Assembly (NCBI GenBank): GCA_905233345.1
Contig: CAJODQ010000012.1
Location: forward strand, 22,491 to 86,490
Length of the DNA: 64,000 nucleotides
From: an uncultured Bacteroidales bacterium
GTDB taxonomy: Bacteria > Bacteroidota > Bacteroidia > Bacteroidales > UBA932
Direction of reading: 5' to 3'
The translations under genes and the position numbers were made by a program. Numbering within the stretch: position 1 is the first letter of the stretch; each line of letters starts with the position of its first letter. The notes beneath the pieces were generated by a model that worked only from the letters and a program-made list of their open reading frames with translations, was not told where the DNA came from and made no database searches. Below, piece by piece: positions 8,146 through 16,174 of the stretch.

Positions 8146-8898
8146 TCAGTCTTGCAGCACCAGCTCCACCGGACAGTGGTCGGAGCCGAAAATGTCGTTG
8201 TGGATGTCGGTCCCGGCGATACGCGAAGCCATGCCTTCTGAGACGAGAAAGTAGTCGATGCGCCAGCCTACGTTCCGTTCGCGGGCAGCCATCCGGTAGG
8301 ACCACCAGGAATACTTGGCCTCGCCCGGATGGGCGTCGCGCCAACTGTCGCGGAAGCCGGCGGCCAGCAGCTCGCTCATCTTGGCCCGCTCCTCATCGGA
8401 GAAACCGGCGTTGAAATGGTTGGTGGCGGGGTTTTTCAGGTCAATCTCCTCGTGCGCCACGTTCATGTCGCCGCAGATCACCACGCCCTTGCGTGCGGCC
8501 AGGCCCCTGACATAGGCCCGGAAGGCATCTTCCCACTGCATGCGGTAATCGAGGCGGCGGAGGCCGTCCTGCGAATTGGGCGTATAGACATTGACCAGGT
8601 AGAAATCAGGCATTTCAAGCGTCAGCACACGTCCTTCGTGGTCGTGCTCTTCCACCCCGATGCCGCGCGTGACGGACAGCGGGGTGTGGCGGGTGTAGGT
8701 GGCCGTCCCGGAATAACCTTTCTTCTCGGCGTAGTTCCAGTAGGACTGGTAGTCCAGGAATTCCAGATCGATCTGGCCCTCCTGTAACTTGGTTTCCTGC
8801 AGACAGAAGAAGTCGGCGTCGAACGCCGTGAAAATATCGGCAAAACCCTTCTGGGCGACCGCCCGCAGGCCATTAACATTCCAGCTGATGAGTTTCAT
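8146..8898 (-). CDS. xth: exodeoxyribonuclease III (AP endonuclease)
   Basis: Base-excision-repair nuclease of the EEP superfamily: 3'-5' exonuclease and AP endonuclease. All motifs are present in 250 residues: MKLISWNVNGLRA with the metal Asn at the N-terminus, CLQETKLQ with the metal Glu, VYTPNSQDGLRRLDYR, CGDMNVAHEEIDL, and the C-terminal WRIDYFLVS and FGSDHCPVEL with the catalytic Asp-His. A TATCTTCG box on the minus strand at 8903-8910 lies only a few bases above the ATG, which suggests a nearly leaderless message. Confidence 0.96.
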   Translation of the reverse strand: MKLISWNVNGLRAVAQKGFADIFTAFDADFFCLQETKLQEGQIDLEFLDYQSYWNYAEKKGYSGTATYTRHTPLSVTRGIGVEEHDHEGRVLTLEMPDFYLVNVYTPNSQDGLRRLDYRMQWEDAFRAYVRGLAARKGVVICGDMNVAHEEIDLKNPATNHFNAGFSDEERAKMSELLAAGFRDSWRDAHPGEAKYSWWSYRMAARERNVGWRIDYFLVSEGMASRIAGTDIHNDIFGSDHCPVELVLQD

Positions 8899-8923
8899 GA
8901 TGCGAAGATACGAAAATTTAATT

Positions 8924-8953
8924 TTGTCATTTGAAAAAATGTTTCTATCTTTG
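8924..8953 (+). promoter_or_regulatory. promoter of the initiator tRNA gene
   Basis: TTG at 8924-8926, then about 19 bases, then TATCTTTG at 8946-8953, a canonical Bacteroidetes promoter that places the start of transcription just ahead of the tRNA at 8967. Confidence 0.75.
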
Positions 8954-8966
8954 TATTTCCAAACAT

Positions 8967-9039
<73 letters not shown>

Positions 9040-9047
9040 CGAAGCTG

Positions 9048-9075
9048 AAAGCCAGTCAATTACGACTGGCTTTCT
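9048..9075 (+). terminator. terminator of the tRNA-fMet transcript
   Basis: AAAGCCAGTC (9048-9057) pairs perfectly with GACTGGCTTT (9064-9073) over a six-base loop, followed by a T-rich tail. Confidence 0.8.
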
Positions 9076-9192
9076 TGCTTCCCCGCCGGTTCTGCCTTTG
9101 GCGCCATATGGAGGCCGTTTTTATGAGGAAGGTACCAGGGCTGAAATGTGACCTTCCCCGGATCGACGTTTGGTTGTCTCCATCAAAAACCG

Positions 9193-9214
9193 TATCTTTA
9201 TACCGATTAATCGG
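9193..9214 (+). promoter_or_regulatory. promoter with CCGATTAATCGG palindrome
   Basis: TATCTTTA (9193-9200) is a near-consensus -7 box ahead of the SdpI-like gene. It is followed directly by the perfect 12-base palindrome CCGATTAATCGG (9203-9214), which would lie at the transcription start. Nearly the same block recurs at 10166-10187, which suggests a shared operator. Confidence 0.5.
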
Positions 9215-9223
9215 AATCTGGAC

Positions 9224-9601
9224 ATGGCCTTTGGATATTTAATGCTGTTTTCGGTGCTCATCACGCCTGTGATCATGGTGGGCTTTGGCCTGGTGTTTCT
9301 GAAGGATCCTCCCAAAAGCATCAATGCTGCCTACGGATACAGGACAAAAAGGTCCATGCGAAGTCAGGATACCTGGGATTTTGCGCATCACTATTTCGGG
9401 AAACTATGGCTTGTATGCGGCCTTGTGAGCATCCCGTTCTCGCTTGTCCCGGTATGGCTGGTGGTCGATAAAAGTAAGGACGTGGTCAGTTTGACAGGAC
9501 TGATCGTTTTGGGCTTGCAGGTTATTCTGCTGCTAACCCCGATCATCCCGACCGAGAAGGCATTGAAGAACATCTTTGACGAATTCGGAAGACCTCGATG
9601 A
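9224..9601 (+). CDS. SdpI-family membrane protein
   Basis: 125 residues from the ATG at 9224; the frame is open upstream to 9170, but that start would precede the -7 box at 9193. There are three hydrophobic segments (about 3-24, 67-88 and 92-110). The loop INAAYGYRTKRSMRSQDTW followed by FAHHYFGKLW is the SdpI signature (N-x3-GYRT-x2-S-M-x3-D/N-x-W). SdpI of Bacillus is the immunity protein and signal receptor for the SdpC toxin, but most short homologues are uncharacterised, and no toxin gene is visible beside this one. It lies in the accessory patch just before a decayed IS element. Confidence 0.75.
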   Translation: MAFGYLMLFSVLITPVIMVGFGLVFLKDPPKSINAAYGYRTKRSMRSQDTWDFAHHYFGKLWLVCGLVSIPFSLVPVWLVVDKSKDVVSLTGLIVLGLQVILLLTPIIPTEKALKNIFDEFGRPR

Positions 9602-9706
9602 ATCCCATCTTTATCGGTCAAGCCTATCGATGAAGGCTTGTATCTGGAGTAGCCCTTCGATGAACGAGAGGTTCGAGATTCGAAGTCTTTTGTCTGCAAA
9701 CAATTG

Positions 9707-9735
9707 AAAACCAGCCTTTTAGAGGCTGGTTTTTT
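9707..9735 (+). terminator. intrinsic terminator
   Basis: AAACCAGCC (9708-9716) pairs with GGCTGGTTT (9724-9732) over a seven-base loop and runs into a T tract. It probably ends the SdpI-like transcript; the 100 bases between that stop codon and this hairpin hold nothing recognisable. Confidence 0.8.
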
Positions 9736-9742
9736 TGCGTTT

Positions 9743-10010
9743 ATGCCGGATTCGTGCTCAAAAACGCCATTGCGAAGTACGGAGCACCGGAGATTATAAA
9801 CTCGGATCAGGGACGTCAGTTTGTCTGTCAGGATTGAAAGGAAGCGTGCGCCGAGCATCCTGAGATGAGGATCAGTATGGACGGCCGGGGCCGGGCAAAG
9901 GACAACATCTGGATTGAACGATTTTGGAGAACGAGAAAAATGTGGTTATATTTACATCCAGCCTGAGGAAAACAGTGCGGCGCTTTATCAATGAGTTGAC
10001 ACGTTATGGA
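9743..10010 (+). pseudogene. IS3-family transposase remnant (integrase core, C-terminal part)
   Basis: Read in the frame starting at 9745 the sequence encodes KYGAPEIINSDQGRQFVCQD, then a TGA where the family has Trp, then ISMDGRGRAKDN and IWIERFWRT, which is the DDE integrase core of IS3-type transposases (second Asp in NSDQG, catalytic Glu in IERFWR). After another stop near 9964 the frame shifts and continues as RRFINEL. There is no N-terminal half, no OrfA and no visible terminal inverted repeats, so this is a dead fragment. Confidence 0.8.
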
Positions 10011-10055
10011 AAAACAAAGAGAAATCTGGAAAGACTGGCTTAGGGTGATAGCCTG

Positions 10056-10139
10056 TTCGGGCACAAAGAAGCCTCTTTCCGTGCCCGGGAACTGGAAATA
10101 GCACGCCCGGGCACGCCAAGGCCGCAAAACGTGCCCGGC
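10056..10139 (+). repeat. cluster of GTGCCCGGG palindromes
   Basis: TTCGGGCAC (10056-10064) can pair with the GTGCCCGGGAA at 10081-10091; CGTGCCCGGG (10080-10089) pairs with CCCGGGCACG (10106-10115); and a further ACGTGCCCGGC lies at 10129-10139. These alternative hairpins fill most of the gap between the transposase remnant and the next promoter. No coding potential was seen. Confidence 0.6.
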
Positions 10140-10165
10140 AGTATTGTGTCGTTTCGGGAAATGCG

Positions 10166-10187
10166 TATCTTTATACCGACAAATCGG
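10166..10187 (+). promoter_or_regulatory. second copy of the promoter/palindrome block
   Basis: TATCTTTA (10166-10173) followed by CCGACAAATCGG (10176-10187). From CGTATCTTTATACCGA to ATCGGAAT it is almost identical to 9191-9216 ahead of the SdpI-like gene. The probable target is the PH-domain gene at 10317. Confidence 0.5.
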
Positions 10188-10203
10188 AATTGGCAGAAGT
10201 GAC

Positions 10204-10282
10204 GGTAACGTCCCAGAGAATGGGACGTTACCCGCAAAAAAGGCCGTATTTGACGGTAGTCTGCCAGATTTTGGGACGTTAC
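10204..10282 (+). repeat. REP-like doublet, variant with GTCCC-N7-GGGAC core
   Basis: GGTAACGTCCC (10204-10214) pairs with GGGACGTTACC (10222-10232) over a 7-base loop; a second, imperfect copy occupies 10256-10282. Stem-loop geometry, core and spacing of two hairpins match the RAYT-associated doublets at 1121 and 53613, while the outer arms differ. It lies in the untranslated leader of the PH-domain gene. Confidence 0.65.
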
Positions 10283-10316
10283 TAACAATAAAGAAAATTC
10301 GAATTTACACGATTCA

Positions 10317-10697
10317 ATGGCTCTTGATACTCCTCGTACTGCTATGATAATTACTATCATTATCACTGCTGTCACTTTCCTTGTCGTGGTGGGTGTAATG
10401 CTGGCCTATTGGCCAAAAGGCATCTCGGTCAACGAGAACAACCAAATCCAGTTGAGCACGTATATAGGCAAGCCGCGACTTATTCCTGCTGATGAAATAT
10501 CTATCACTGAAATGCCAGAGGGCCTGTTGAACCATCTGATCAGGACCAACGGCATGAGCCTTGGCAAAATCAACTATGGCCACTTCAAGAACACAAAAAC
10601 CGGGCAGAAGATGTTCCTCTATCTGACCGGTAAGGAAAGCAAAATCTGCTTTACCTATAAGGAGGAGTTATATGTTGTAGATGATTGGCGACAGTAA
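10317..10697 (+). CDS. membrane-anchored bacterial PH-domain-like protein
   Basis: 126 residues: a single N-terminal membrane segment (about residues 9-31) and a soluble domain with alternating beta-strand pattern, IPADEISITEMPEG, RTNGMSLGKINYGHF, KMFLYLTGKES and a C-terminal ELYVVDDW. This is the pattern of bacterial pleckstrin-homology (bPH) membrane proteins, whose ligands are mostly unknown. An ATG at 10344, at the start of the membrane segment, is an alternative start. The gene has a long leader containing the palindromes at 10204-10282 and ends about 65 bases before the signalling operon, which has its own promoter. Confidence 0.6.
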   Translation: MALDTPRTAMIITIIITAVTFLVVVGVMLAYWPKGISVNENNQIQLSTYIGKPRLIPADEISITEMPEGLLNHLIRTNGMSLGKINYGHFKNTKTGQKMFLYLTGKESKICFTYKEELYVVDDWRQ

Positions 10698-10702
10698 CTG
10701 AA

Positions 10703-10734
10703 TTGTCGTTTTTATATATATATTTGTATATTTG
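10703..10734 (+). promoter_or_regulatory. promoter of the six-gene signalling operon
   Basis: TTG at 10703-10705 is followed by two adjacent -7 boxes, TATATTTG at 10719-10726 and 10727-10734; the second has the better spacing (21 bases). A further partial copy, TGTATTTG, ends at 10740. The tandem boxes lie about 30-45 bases above the ATG at 10765. Confidence 0.65.
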
Positions 10735-10764
10735 TATTTGGAAAAATAGATTTTCATTGTAACA

Positions 10765-11928
10765 ATGGCCGTTAAAATTCTTAGCGTCGACGACGAAACC
10801 GATCTTGAGTTGTTGTTGACGCAATTCTTTCGTAGACAAATCAGAAAAGGCGATTATGAGTTCTTCTTTGCCCATAACGGGCTGGAGGCGCTGCAGATCC
10901 TGCTGAAACATCCGGATATCGCCATCATCCTTTCAGATATCAATATGCCGGAAATGGACGGATTGACGCTGTTGGCCAAGGTCAACGAAATGCGCATCCC
11001 GTCCCTGAAGTGCATCATGGTCAGTGCTTATGGCGACATGGACAACATCCGCCATGCCATGAACGGTGGCGCCTTTGATTTCGCTACAAAGCCGATAGAC
11101 CTGGATGACCTGCAACTGACCATCGAAAAGGCGGTAGAGCAGATCGAATATATCAAAAGAGCACAGAAGGAACACGCCCAGCTGGTGGATATCCGGAGCG
11201 ACCTGTCGGTGGCCCGGGAGATCCAGCAGGGCATCCTGCCCCGTTCGTTCACCTTGAATCTTGCCGACGCCGGAAGTGTCGATATCTACGCCAGCATGGT
11301 GGCAGCCAAGGATGTGGGCGGAGATTTCTACGATTTCTTCCCGATTGATGACCATCGTATCGGATTTGCCATCGCCGACGTGAGCGGCAAGGGTGTGCCC
11401 GCTGCCATCTTCATGGCGGTGAGCCATACGCTCATCAAGGCGACGGGGCAGCGTGACCTGAGTTCGTGCGAGTGCATGAGAACAGTCAACGACATCCTGT
11501 GCGGCGAGAGCGTGGGGTCTATGTTCGTGACGGTTTTCTATGGCATTTATGACTTGACGAGTGGTTCCATCGATTTTACCAATGCCGGACATAATCCGCC
11601 GTATATTCTTCATGCTGACGGAACGGTCGAGCGGCTGAAGTCTGCCTGTAACCTGGTGCTGGGTGCGATGGAAGGCATTCCTTACACCAGCGGAGCGCTT
11701 CAACTGGATCCTGGCGACGCCTTCGTGATGTACACGGACGGCGTGACGGAAGCGGAGGACAAGAATCACGCTCAATTCGGAGATGACCGGCTTGAGACGG
11801 AACTGGCCGGGCTGAAGGGGGCCAGCAGCCGGCAGATTGTCGATACGATCAATGCCAAGGTCCGGGACTTTGTGGCCGGCGCTCCCCAGAGTGATGATAT
11901 TACCCAGTTAGTTATTCGTAGAAAGTGA
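10765..11928 (+). CDS. response regulator with PP2C (SpoIIE/RsbU-type) phosphatase output
   Basis: 387 residues. Residues 1-125 are a receiver domain with the acidic pair DDE near the N-terminus, the phospho-acceptor D58 in LSDINMPEMDG, and KPID with the conserved Lys. A helical linker (about 130-160) leads to a PP2C-like serine phosphatase: VAAKDVGGDFYDFF, FAIADVSGKGVPAAIFM, TNAGHNPPYIL, FVMYTDGVTEAED and the final SDDITQLVI carry the metal-binding Asp residues. Such proteins dephosphorylate STAS anti-anti-sigma factors in partner-switching systems, but no STAS or anti-sigma gene is visible in this window. It opens an operon and its stop overlaps the next start (GTGA). The receiver is the likely phosphate acceptor of the kinase encoded at 16175. 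Confidence 0.92.
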   Translation: MAVKILSVDDETDLELLLTQFFRRQIRKGDYEFFFAHNGLEALQILLKHPDIAIILSDINMPEMDGLTLLAKVNEMRIPSLKCIMVSAYGDMDNIRHAMNGGAFDFATKPIDLDDLQLTIEKAVEQIEYIKRAQKEHAQLVDIRSDLSVAREIQQGILPRSFTLNLADAGSVDIYASMVAAKDVGGDFYDFFPIDDHRIGFAIADVSGKGVPAAIFMAVSHTLIKATGQRDLSSCECMRTVNDILCGESVGSMFVTVFYGIYDLTSGSIDFTNAGHNPPYILHADGTVERLKSACNLVLGAMEGIPYTSGALQLDPGDAFVMYTDGVTEAEDKNHAQFGDDRLETELAGLKGASSRQIVDTINAKVRDFVAGAPQSDDITQLVIRRK

Positions 11929-13583
11929 ATCGCCGTACAACCATAATCGTGTCCCTGTCGGCATTGGTAGTCCTTGCCGCTGTGGCTGTTGCCGCCTATT
12001 ACATGGGCCGCAGGCAGTCCCGGAGTGAGCTTGCCGTGCTGCAGGAAGAGATGGATCGCCTGATGGCCGCCGAAAAGGATGCCGCCATCGTGAAGCGCGT
12101 CAGCCAGCAGATGGAAGACATCGCTTATCAGCAGAAAGCCATCTCCGACCAACAGCGCGACCGGGCTGAGGAACAGTCCATCCTGGCGACCCAAAGTGCC
12201 GAGCGTGCCGAAATGGAACGTCTCGCCGCCCGGGATGCTGAGCAAAAAGCGAATACAGCGGCAGAGGTGGCCCAAAAGGAACGCGCCAATGCCGAACGGC
12301 AGCAGGAGATAGCCAGCGAACAAAGGGACGAGGCAACTCATGCCAAGAATGTCGCGGATACCTTGAACCGGCGCACCCAAGCCAGAAGCATGGCGGTGAG
12401 TTCTCAGGTGAGGCGCGAGGCCAACGAACCCGATGTGGCCGATGCCCTGGCCTACGCCAGTTGGTATTTCCTCAAGAACAACCGCGGTAATCAGTATTTT
12501 GCGGAAACTTTCAAGTCCCTGGCCCTGGCTACGGGCGGAATCCCGCGCTATAGAGTCCAGGAGAACGGTGCTGTCAATGCCATTGCATCCGTACCCGGCA
12601 GCCCCGAGCAATGTGTGGTTGTCACCAACTACGGTGAGGTGGAATGGCTGCGCGCTATGATGAGCGACGGAAGCAAGCAAATTAGCTCGCAGCCTTTGTT
12701 GTTCAATCCTACGTATGATTTCAGGGATGTCAGGGTCATCGACGGGAACATCTATGCCCTGTCCCTGAAGGGGCCTCTGTGCATCTTGGACTTCACGGGA
12801 AAGATGGAGACCGTTGCTTTGCCTGAGGACGACTATTTCAAACTCGTTCCGTCGGGAGATCGCCTGCTCTTGGCGGGACGCAAAAGCCTGTGCTGGTATG
12901 CGGGCGGGACTGTTTCGGAGGGCGTGACTTTGGACAAAACCCTGTCGACCCTCGTCGATCGGGACGGGACCCTCTGCCTCTTCTATGCCGATGGCTCTTA
13001 TGCCGAGATGAATGCGTCGGGGCAGATGGAAGAGAAGAAGCCCTTGGTGCCTTATGTAGTCACCGCTGCCTATTATGACCAGAACAGCGGATGCCTGCTG
13101 CTCGGCGTGGAGGATGGCACGGTCTATCCTGTCAATCGGTACAACCGCGTCATGGAGACGCTGGCCGCGCACAAGTCCAGGTGCATGAGCATCACCATGC
13201 TAGATCCTGTGGTCGTGACCGGTGGCTATGATAAGAAAGCCTTTATCTGGAATATGGATAACCTGTTGTATGACAGCGGATTGTCTTTCCGTCAGGAGTT
13301 GCAGACAAAGAGTGTCGGCAAGCGCGTATCGAATAGTAATGAGATTCCGACCGAGTGGCTGGTTCCCGTGGATTATGCTTTCGACGGTTGGACCCTGGCC
13401 GTGTGCGCTGATGACGACGGAAAATCCGTGTGGGTAGGGACCTCTGCCGGCAATGTCATGCTGCTGAATTCATCGGCCGATGACATGGCGCAGCAACTAC
13501 ACAAAAAACTCAACCGTAATCTGACCCAACAGGAATGGATACGCTACGTAGGCGTTTCCATCCCATATATGACGTTCAAATGA
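11925..13583 (+). CDS. membrane-anchored coiled-coil / beta-propeller protein
   Basis: 552 residues starting with GTG (GTGA overlap with the upstream stop). One membrane segment (about 7-28) is followed by a long Ala/Glu/Gln-rich coiled coil (about 33-145) with regular heptad spacing, then RTQARSMAVSSQVRREAN...DALAYASWYFLKNNRG, a helical motif seen in the stalk before WD40 domains of STAND/caspase-type signalling proteins. Residues about 195-535 form repeated beta units (for instance VVVTNYGEVEW, LLLGVEDGTVYPV, VVVTGGYDKKAFIWNMD, VWVGTSAGNVMLL), best read as a WD40/PQQ-like propeller. The end LTQQEWIRYVGVSIPY resembles the closing motif of many bacterial WD40 proteins. Orientation in the membrane is not certain. 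Function unknown; probably a scaffold or sensor of the operon. Confidence 0.7.
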   Translation: MNRRTTIIVSLSALVVLAAVAVAAYYMGRRQSRSELAVLQEEMDRLMAAEKDAAIVKRVSQQMEDIAYQQKAISDQQRDRAEEQSILATQSAERAEMERLAARDAEQKANTAAEVAQKERANAERQQEIASEQRDEATHAKNVADTLNRRTQARSMAVSSQVRREANEPDVADALAYASWYFLKNNRGNQYFAETFKSLALATGGIPRYRVQENGAVNAIASVPGSPEQCVVVTNYGEVEWLRAMMSDGSKQISSQPLLFNPTYDFRDVRVIDGNIYALSLKGPLCILDFTGKMETVALPEDDYFKLVPSGDRLLLAGRKSLCWYAGGTVSEGVTLDKTLSTLVDRDGTLCLFYADGSYAEMNASGQMEEKKPLVPYVVTAAYYDQNSGCLLLGVEDGTVYPVNRYNRVMETLAAHKSRCMSITMLDPVVVTGGYDKKAFIWNMDNLLYDSGLSFRQELQTKSVGKRVSNSNEIPTEWLVPVDYAFDGWTLAVCADDDGKSVWVGTSAGNVMLLNSSADDMAQQLHKKLNRNLTQQEWIRYVGVSIPYMTFK

Positions 13584-16162
13584 GAAGGTTTCCGTATCAT
13601 ATCAGTTTGACGGTTGCCGTGTTGCTTCTCACGGTGCAGGCGTTCGCACAGAACGACAGTGACGCCTATATGGGCATTCCTTTCTTCCGGAATTACCCGG
13701 CCGGCCAATACAATGCCCACAACCGTAACTTCGATGTCCTCTGTGACAGTGAGGGCCATACCTTCTTTGCCAATTTCGAGGGACTTCTTATCTACGACAA
13801 TGTCGAGTGGCGGATTGTCCATACCCCCGACATCTCCCGCGTGGTGAGGCTGGACCGGAATGAGGACGGTGCCCTCGTTTTCGAGGGAATCAAATATACG
13901 GGACGGGTTCTGTCTGTTGACGGAGATTCCATCCGCGTTTCCTTCACCGAAGGAGACTTGCACAATGCCCGGGCGATTGCCAACGGTGAGGAGAACAGCA
14001 GGACCGTGGTGGACAGATGGAATGAAATCGAGGTCTATCAACGGCTAAAACTCAGCGATGACCGCACACTGCTGGCCACTGCGACCGAGGGTGTGATTGC
14101 GATCGATGCCCAGGGACGCGAGGTCTGGCGGATCAATGTGGACAACGGACTCTGCTCCAACAGTATCACGAAGCTGGCCTATGACGGCAAGGGAACGGTC
14201 TGGGGTGCCACCGACAACGGCGTTTTCAACATTTCTGTTTCCGAGATTTATACCCACTTTACCGAGAAGGAAGGCCTGCGAGGCCAGATTTCCTGCATCG
14301 CCAAGAGCGGGCCTACTTTGATGGTGGGAACGTTCCAGGGCCTGTATCGGCTGGAAGGCCAGCGTTTTGTCCCGATCGGTAGAGTCAATCACGCCTGTTG
14401 GCAGATGGCCCAGGGACCCGATGGGAGTCTTTACATCGCAACGTCGGACGGCGTATATCACTATGCCAATAAATCCGTCAGACAGTTGTCCACCCAGTTC
14501 GCCCTTTCCATCGCCGCCCTGGAAGACGGCTCCTATCTGGTTGGTGAACTGACGCGTGTCTGCCGTTTCCGCCCCGGTGAAAGCCTCAAGAGCATCAACG
14601 ACATTCCTACGATCACCAGTTTCAAGAATGATGAAAACGGGGGCGTGTGGGCCTTGACGCTGGCCGGTGACTACTACTACATGGCGTCGGCCGGCGAAGC
14701 CTTCGAAAAGAAGGAAGATGGTCCGATTTCCAAGTTGTTCGAATATAGAGACAATGCCGTCAACCTGTGGCGGAGCCGTGAAAATGGATCCGGCCTCTAC
14801 TATGACAACATGCCCGATGAGTTGAAGCCCTGGATTGAACCGTTTGCGGATTTCAATGTCATGGCCATGCTGATTGACAATGGGCTGGTTTGGATTGGCG
14901 ACAATGACGAGCTGGTCCGCTTCAACTTGAACCAATGCCGTACGACCGACCGTTTCGAGCCGCAATTGTATGTCCGCCGTTTCCTTGAGAACGGCAGCGA
15001 CCTGTCCATCAGTTTCGCCAATGACAAGCTTGATCCCATCGGACAGACGCTCTACAGTTACCGCCTGCACAACGACGACGCCTGGTCTTATTGGAGCGGG
15101 CAGCAGGCATACCTGTTCGCCAACCTTGGTTACGGCTCCTATCAGGTATCGGTCCGGTCCAAGGATGCCTTCGGCCAGATCAGTGAGTGTGGTCCGTTCG
15201 AGTTCAAGCGTCCCTATCCGGTGTTCATGCGCTGGTATGCGATCCTGGTTTACTTCTTGCTCATCGTTTATCTTGTCTATCAGCTGTTTAAATACCGTAT
15301 GCGCCGCATGGCCGAGGAGCAGCAGCGCCTTGAAGCTATTGTGGACGAGCGGACCAAAGAACTGCGCATGGCGCAGGACAAGCTGCTGCGACAGGAGCGG
15401 GAGGCAGCCATTGGTAAGTTGACCAAGGGTTTGATCGACCGTATCCTCAATCCGATGAACTACATCAATAACTTCGCCCACCTGACCCTGGGCTTGTCGA
15501 AGGAGATGCGGGAAAACATTGAGGATGAGAAAGACAATATAACGCCCGATGTCTTCGAGGATTCCATGGATGTCATGGATATGATGAAGACCAACCTCGA
15601 GAAGATCGAGCAGCACGGAATCTCCACGACGCGAACCTTGAAAGCGATGGAGGAACTGCTGAAAGAGCGTTCCCAGAAGTTTGAATCCACCGATCTGGCC
15701 GCCTTGTGCCAGCAGTGCGTGGATAAATTCAAGAATTACTATGCCGACGACATCGCCAAGCTGGGTATCGAGGTGGAATGCATCCGACCCGATGCTCCTG
15801 TCATGCGGGATGTCGTAGCCGACCAGATCGGCAAGTCCGTCATGTCGATGCTGGCTAACAGCCTGTATGCCATCCGGAAAAAGGCAGAGAAGGGCGGGGA
15901 GTACCATCCGCTCCTTCGCGTATCTGTCATACAGGAATCGGATGGAGGCCATATCCTCATCAAGGTTTACGACAACGGTATCGGTATTGAACAAAGCATT
16001 ATCAACAAGATATTCGATCCATTCTTCACCACCAAGCCGACGGCCGAAGCCCCTGGCGTGGGCCTCTACCTCAGCCAGCAGGTTCTGCATGACTGTGGCG
16101 GCACGATCACGGTTGATTCAGTGAAGGATGAATATACGGTATTCGTCATTAATTTGGCTTAA
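13580..16162 (+). CDS. propeller-type sensor with degenerate histidine-kinase core
   Basis: 860 residues from the ATG at 13580, which overlaps the previous stop (ATGA) and begins a signal peptide ending near VQAFAQ. The periplasmic part (about 25-540) has Reg_prop-like propeller blades (GVIAIDAQGREVWRI, NSITKLAYDGKGTVWGATDNGVFN, LYIATSDGVYHY) and a final Y_Y_Y-like Ig domain (YSYRLHNDDAWSYW...YGSYQVSVRSKD). A membrane helix (about 552-574) and coiled coil follow. In the DHp helix the usual GxxHEIxNPL reads GLIDRILNPMNY: the phospho-acceptor His is Asp620. The ATPase domain looks intact (N box SMLANSLYAIRKKA, DNGIGIE, FDPFFTTKP, PGVGLYLSQQV). It may therefore bind ATP and signal allosterically, or act through the separate kinase encoded next, rather than autophosphorylate. 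Confidence 0.85.
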   Translation: MRRFPYHISLTVAVLLLTVQAFAQNDSDAYMGIPFFRNYPAGQYNAHNRNFDVLCDSEGHTFFANFEGLLIYDNVEWRIVHTPDISRVVRLDRNEDGALVFEGIKYTGRVLSVDGDSIRVSFTEGDLHNARAIANGEENSRTVVDRWNEIEVYQRLKLSDDRTLLATATEGVIAIDAQGREVWRINVDNGLCSNSITKLAYDGKGTVWGATDNGVFNISVSEIYTHFTEKEGLRGQISCIAKSGPTLMVGTFQGLYRLEGQRFVPIGRVNHACWQMAQGPDGSLYIATSDGVYHYANKSVRQLSTQFALSIAALEDGSYLVGELTRVCRFRPGESLKSINDIPTITSFKNDENGGVWALTLAGDYYYMASAGEAFEKKEDGPISKLFEYRDNAVNLWRSRENGSGLYYDNMPDELKPWIEPFADFNVMAMLIDNGLVWIGDNDELVRFNLNQCRTTDRFEPQLYVRRFLENGSDLSISFANDKLDPIGQTLYSYRLHNDDAWSYWSGQQAYLFANLGYGSYQVSVRSKDAFGQISECGPFEFKRPYPVFMRWYAILVYFLLIVYLVYQLFKYRMRRMAEEQQRLEAIVDERTKELRMAQDKLLRQEREAAIGKLTKGLIDRILNPMNYINNFAHLTLGLSKEMRENIEDEKDNITPDVFEDSMDVMDMMKTNLEKIEQHGISTTRTLKAMEELLKERSQKFESTDLAALCQQCVDKFKNYYADDIAKLGIEVECIRPDAPVMRDVVADQIGKSVMSMLANSLYAIRKKAEKGGEYHPLLRVSVIQESDGGHILIKVYDNGIGIEQSIINKIFDPFFTTKPTAEAPGVGLYLSQQVLHDCGGTITVDSVKDEYTVFVINLA

Positions 16163-16174
16163 GATAACTGTCCT

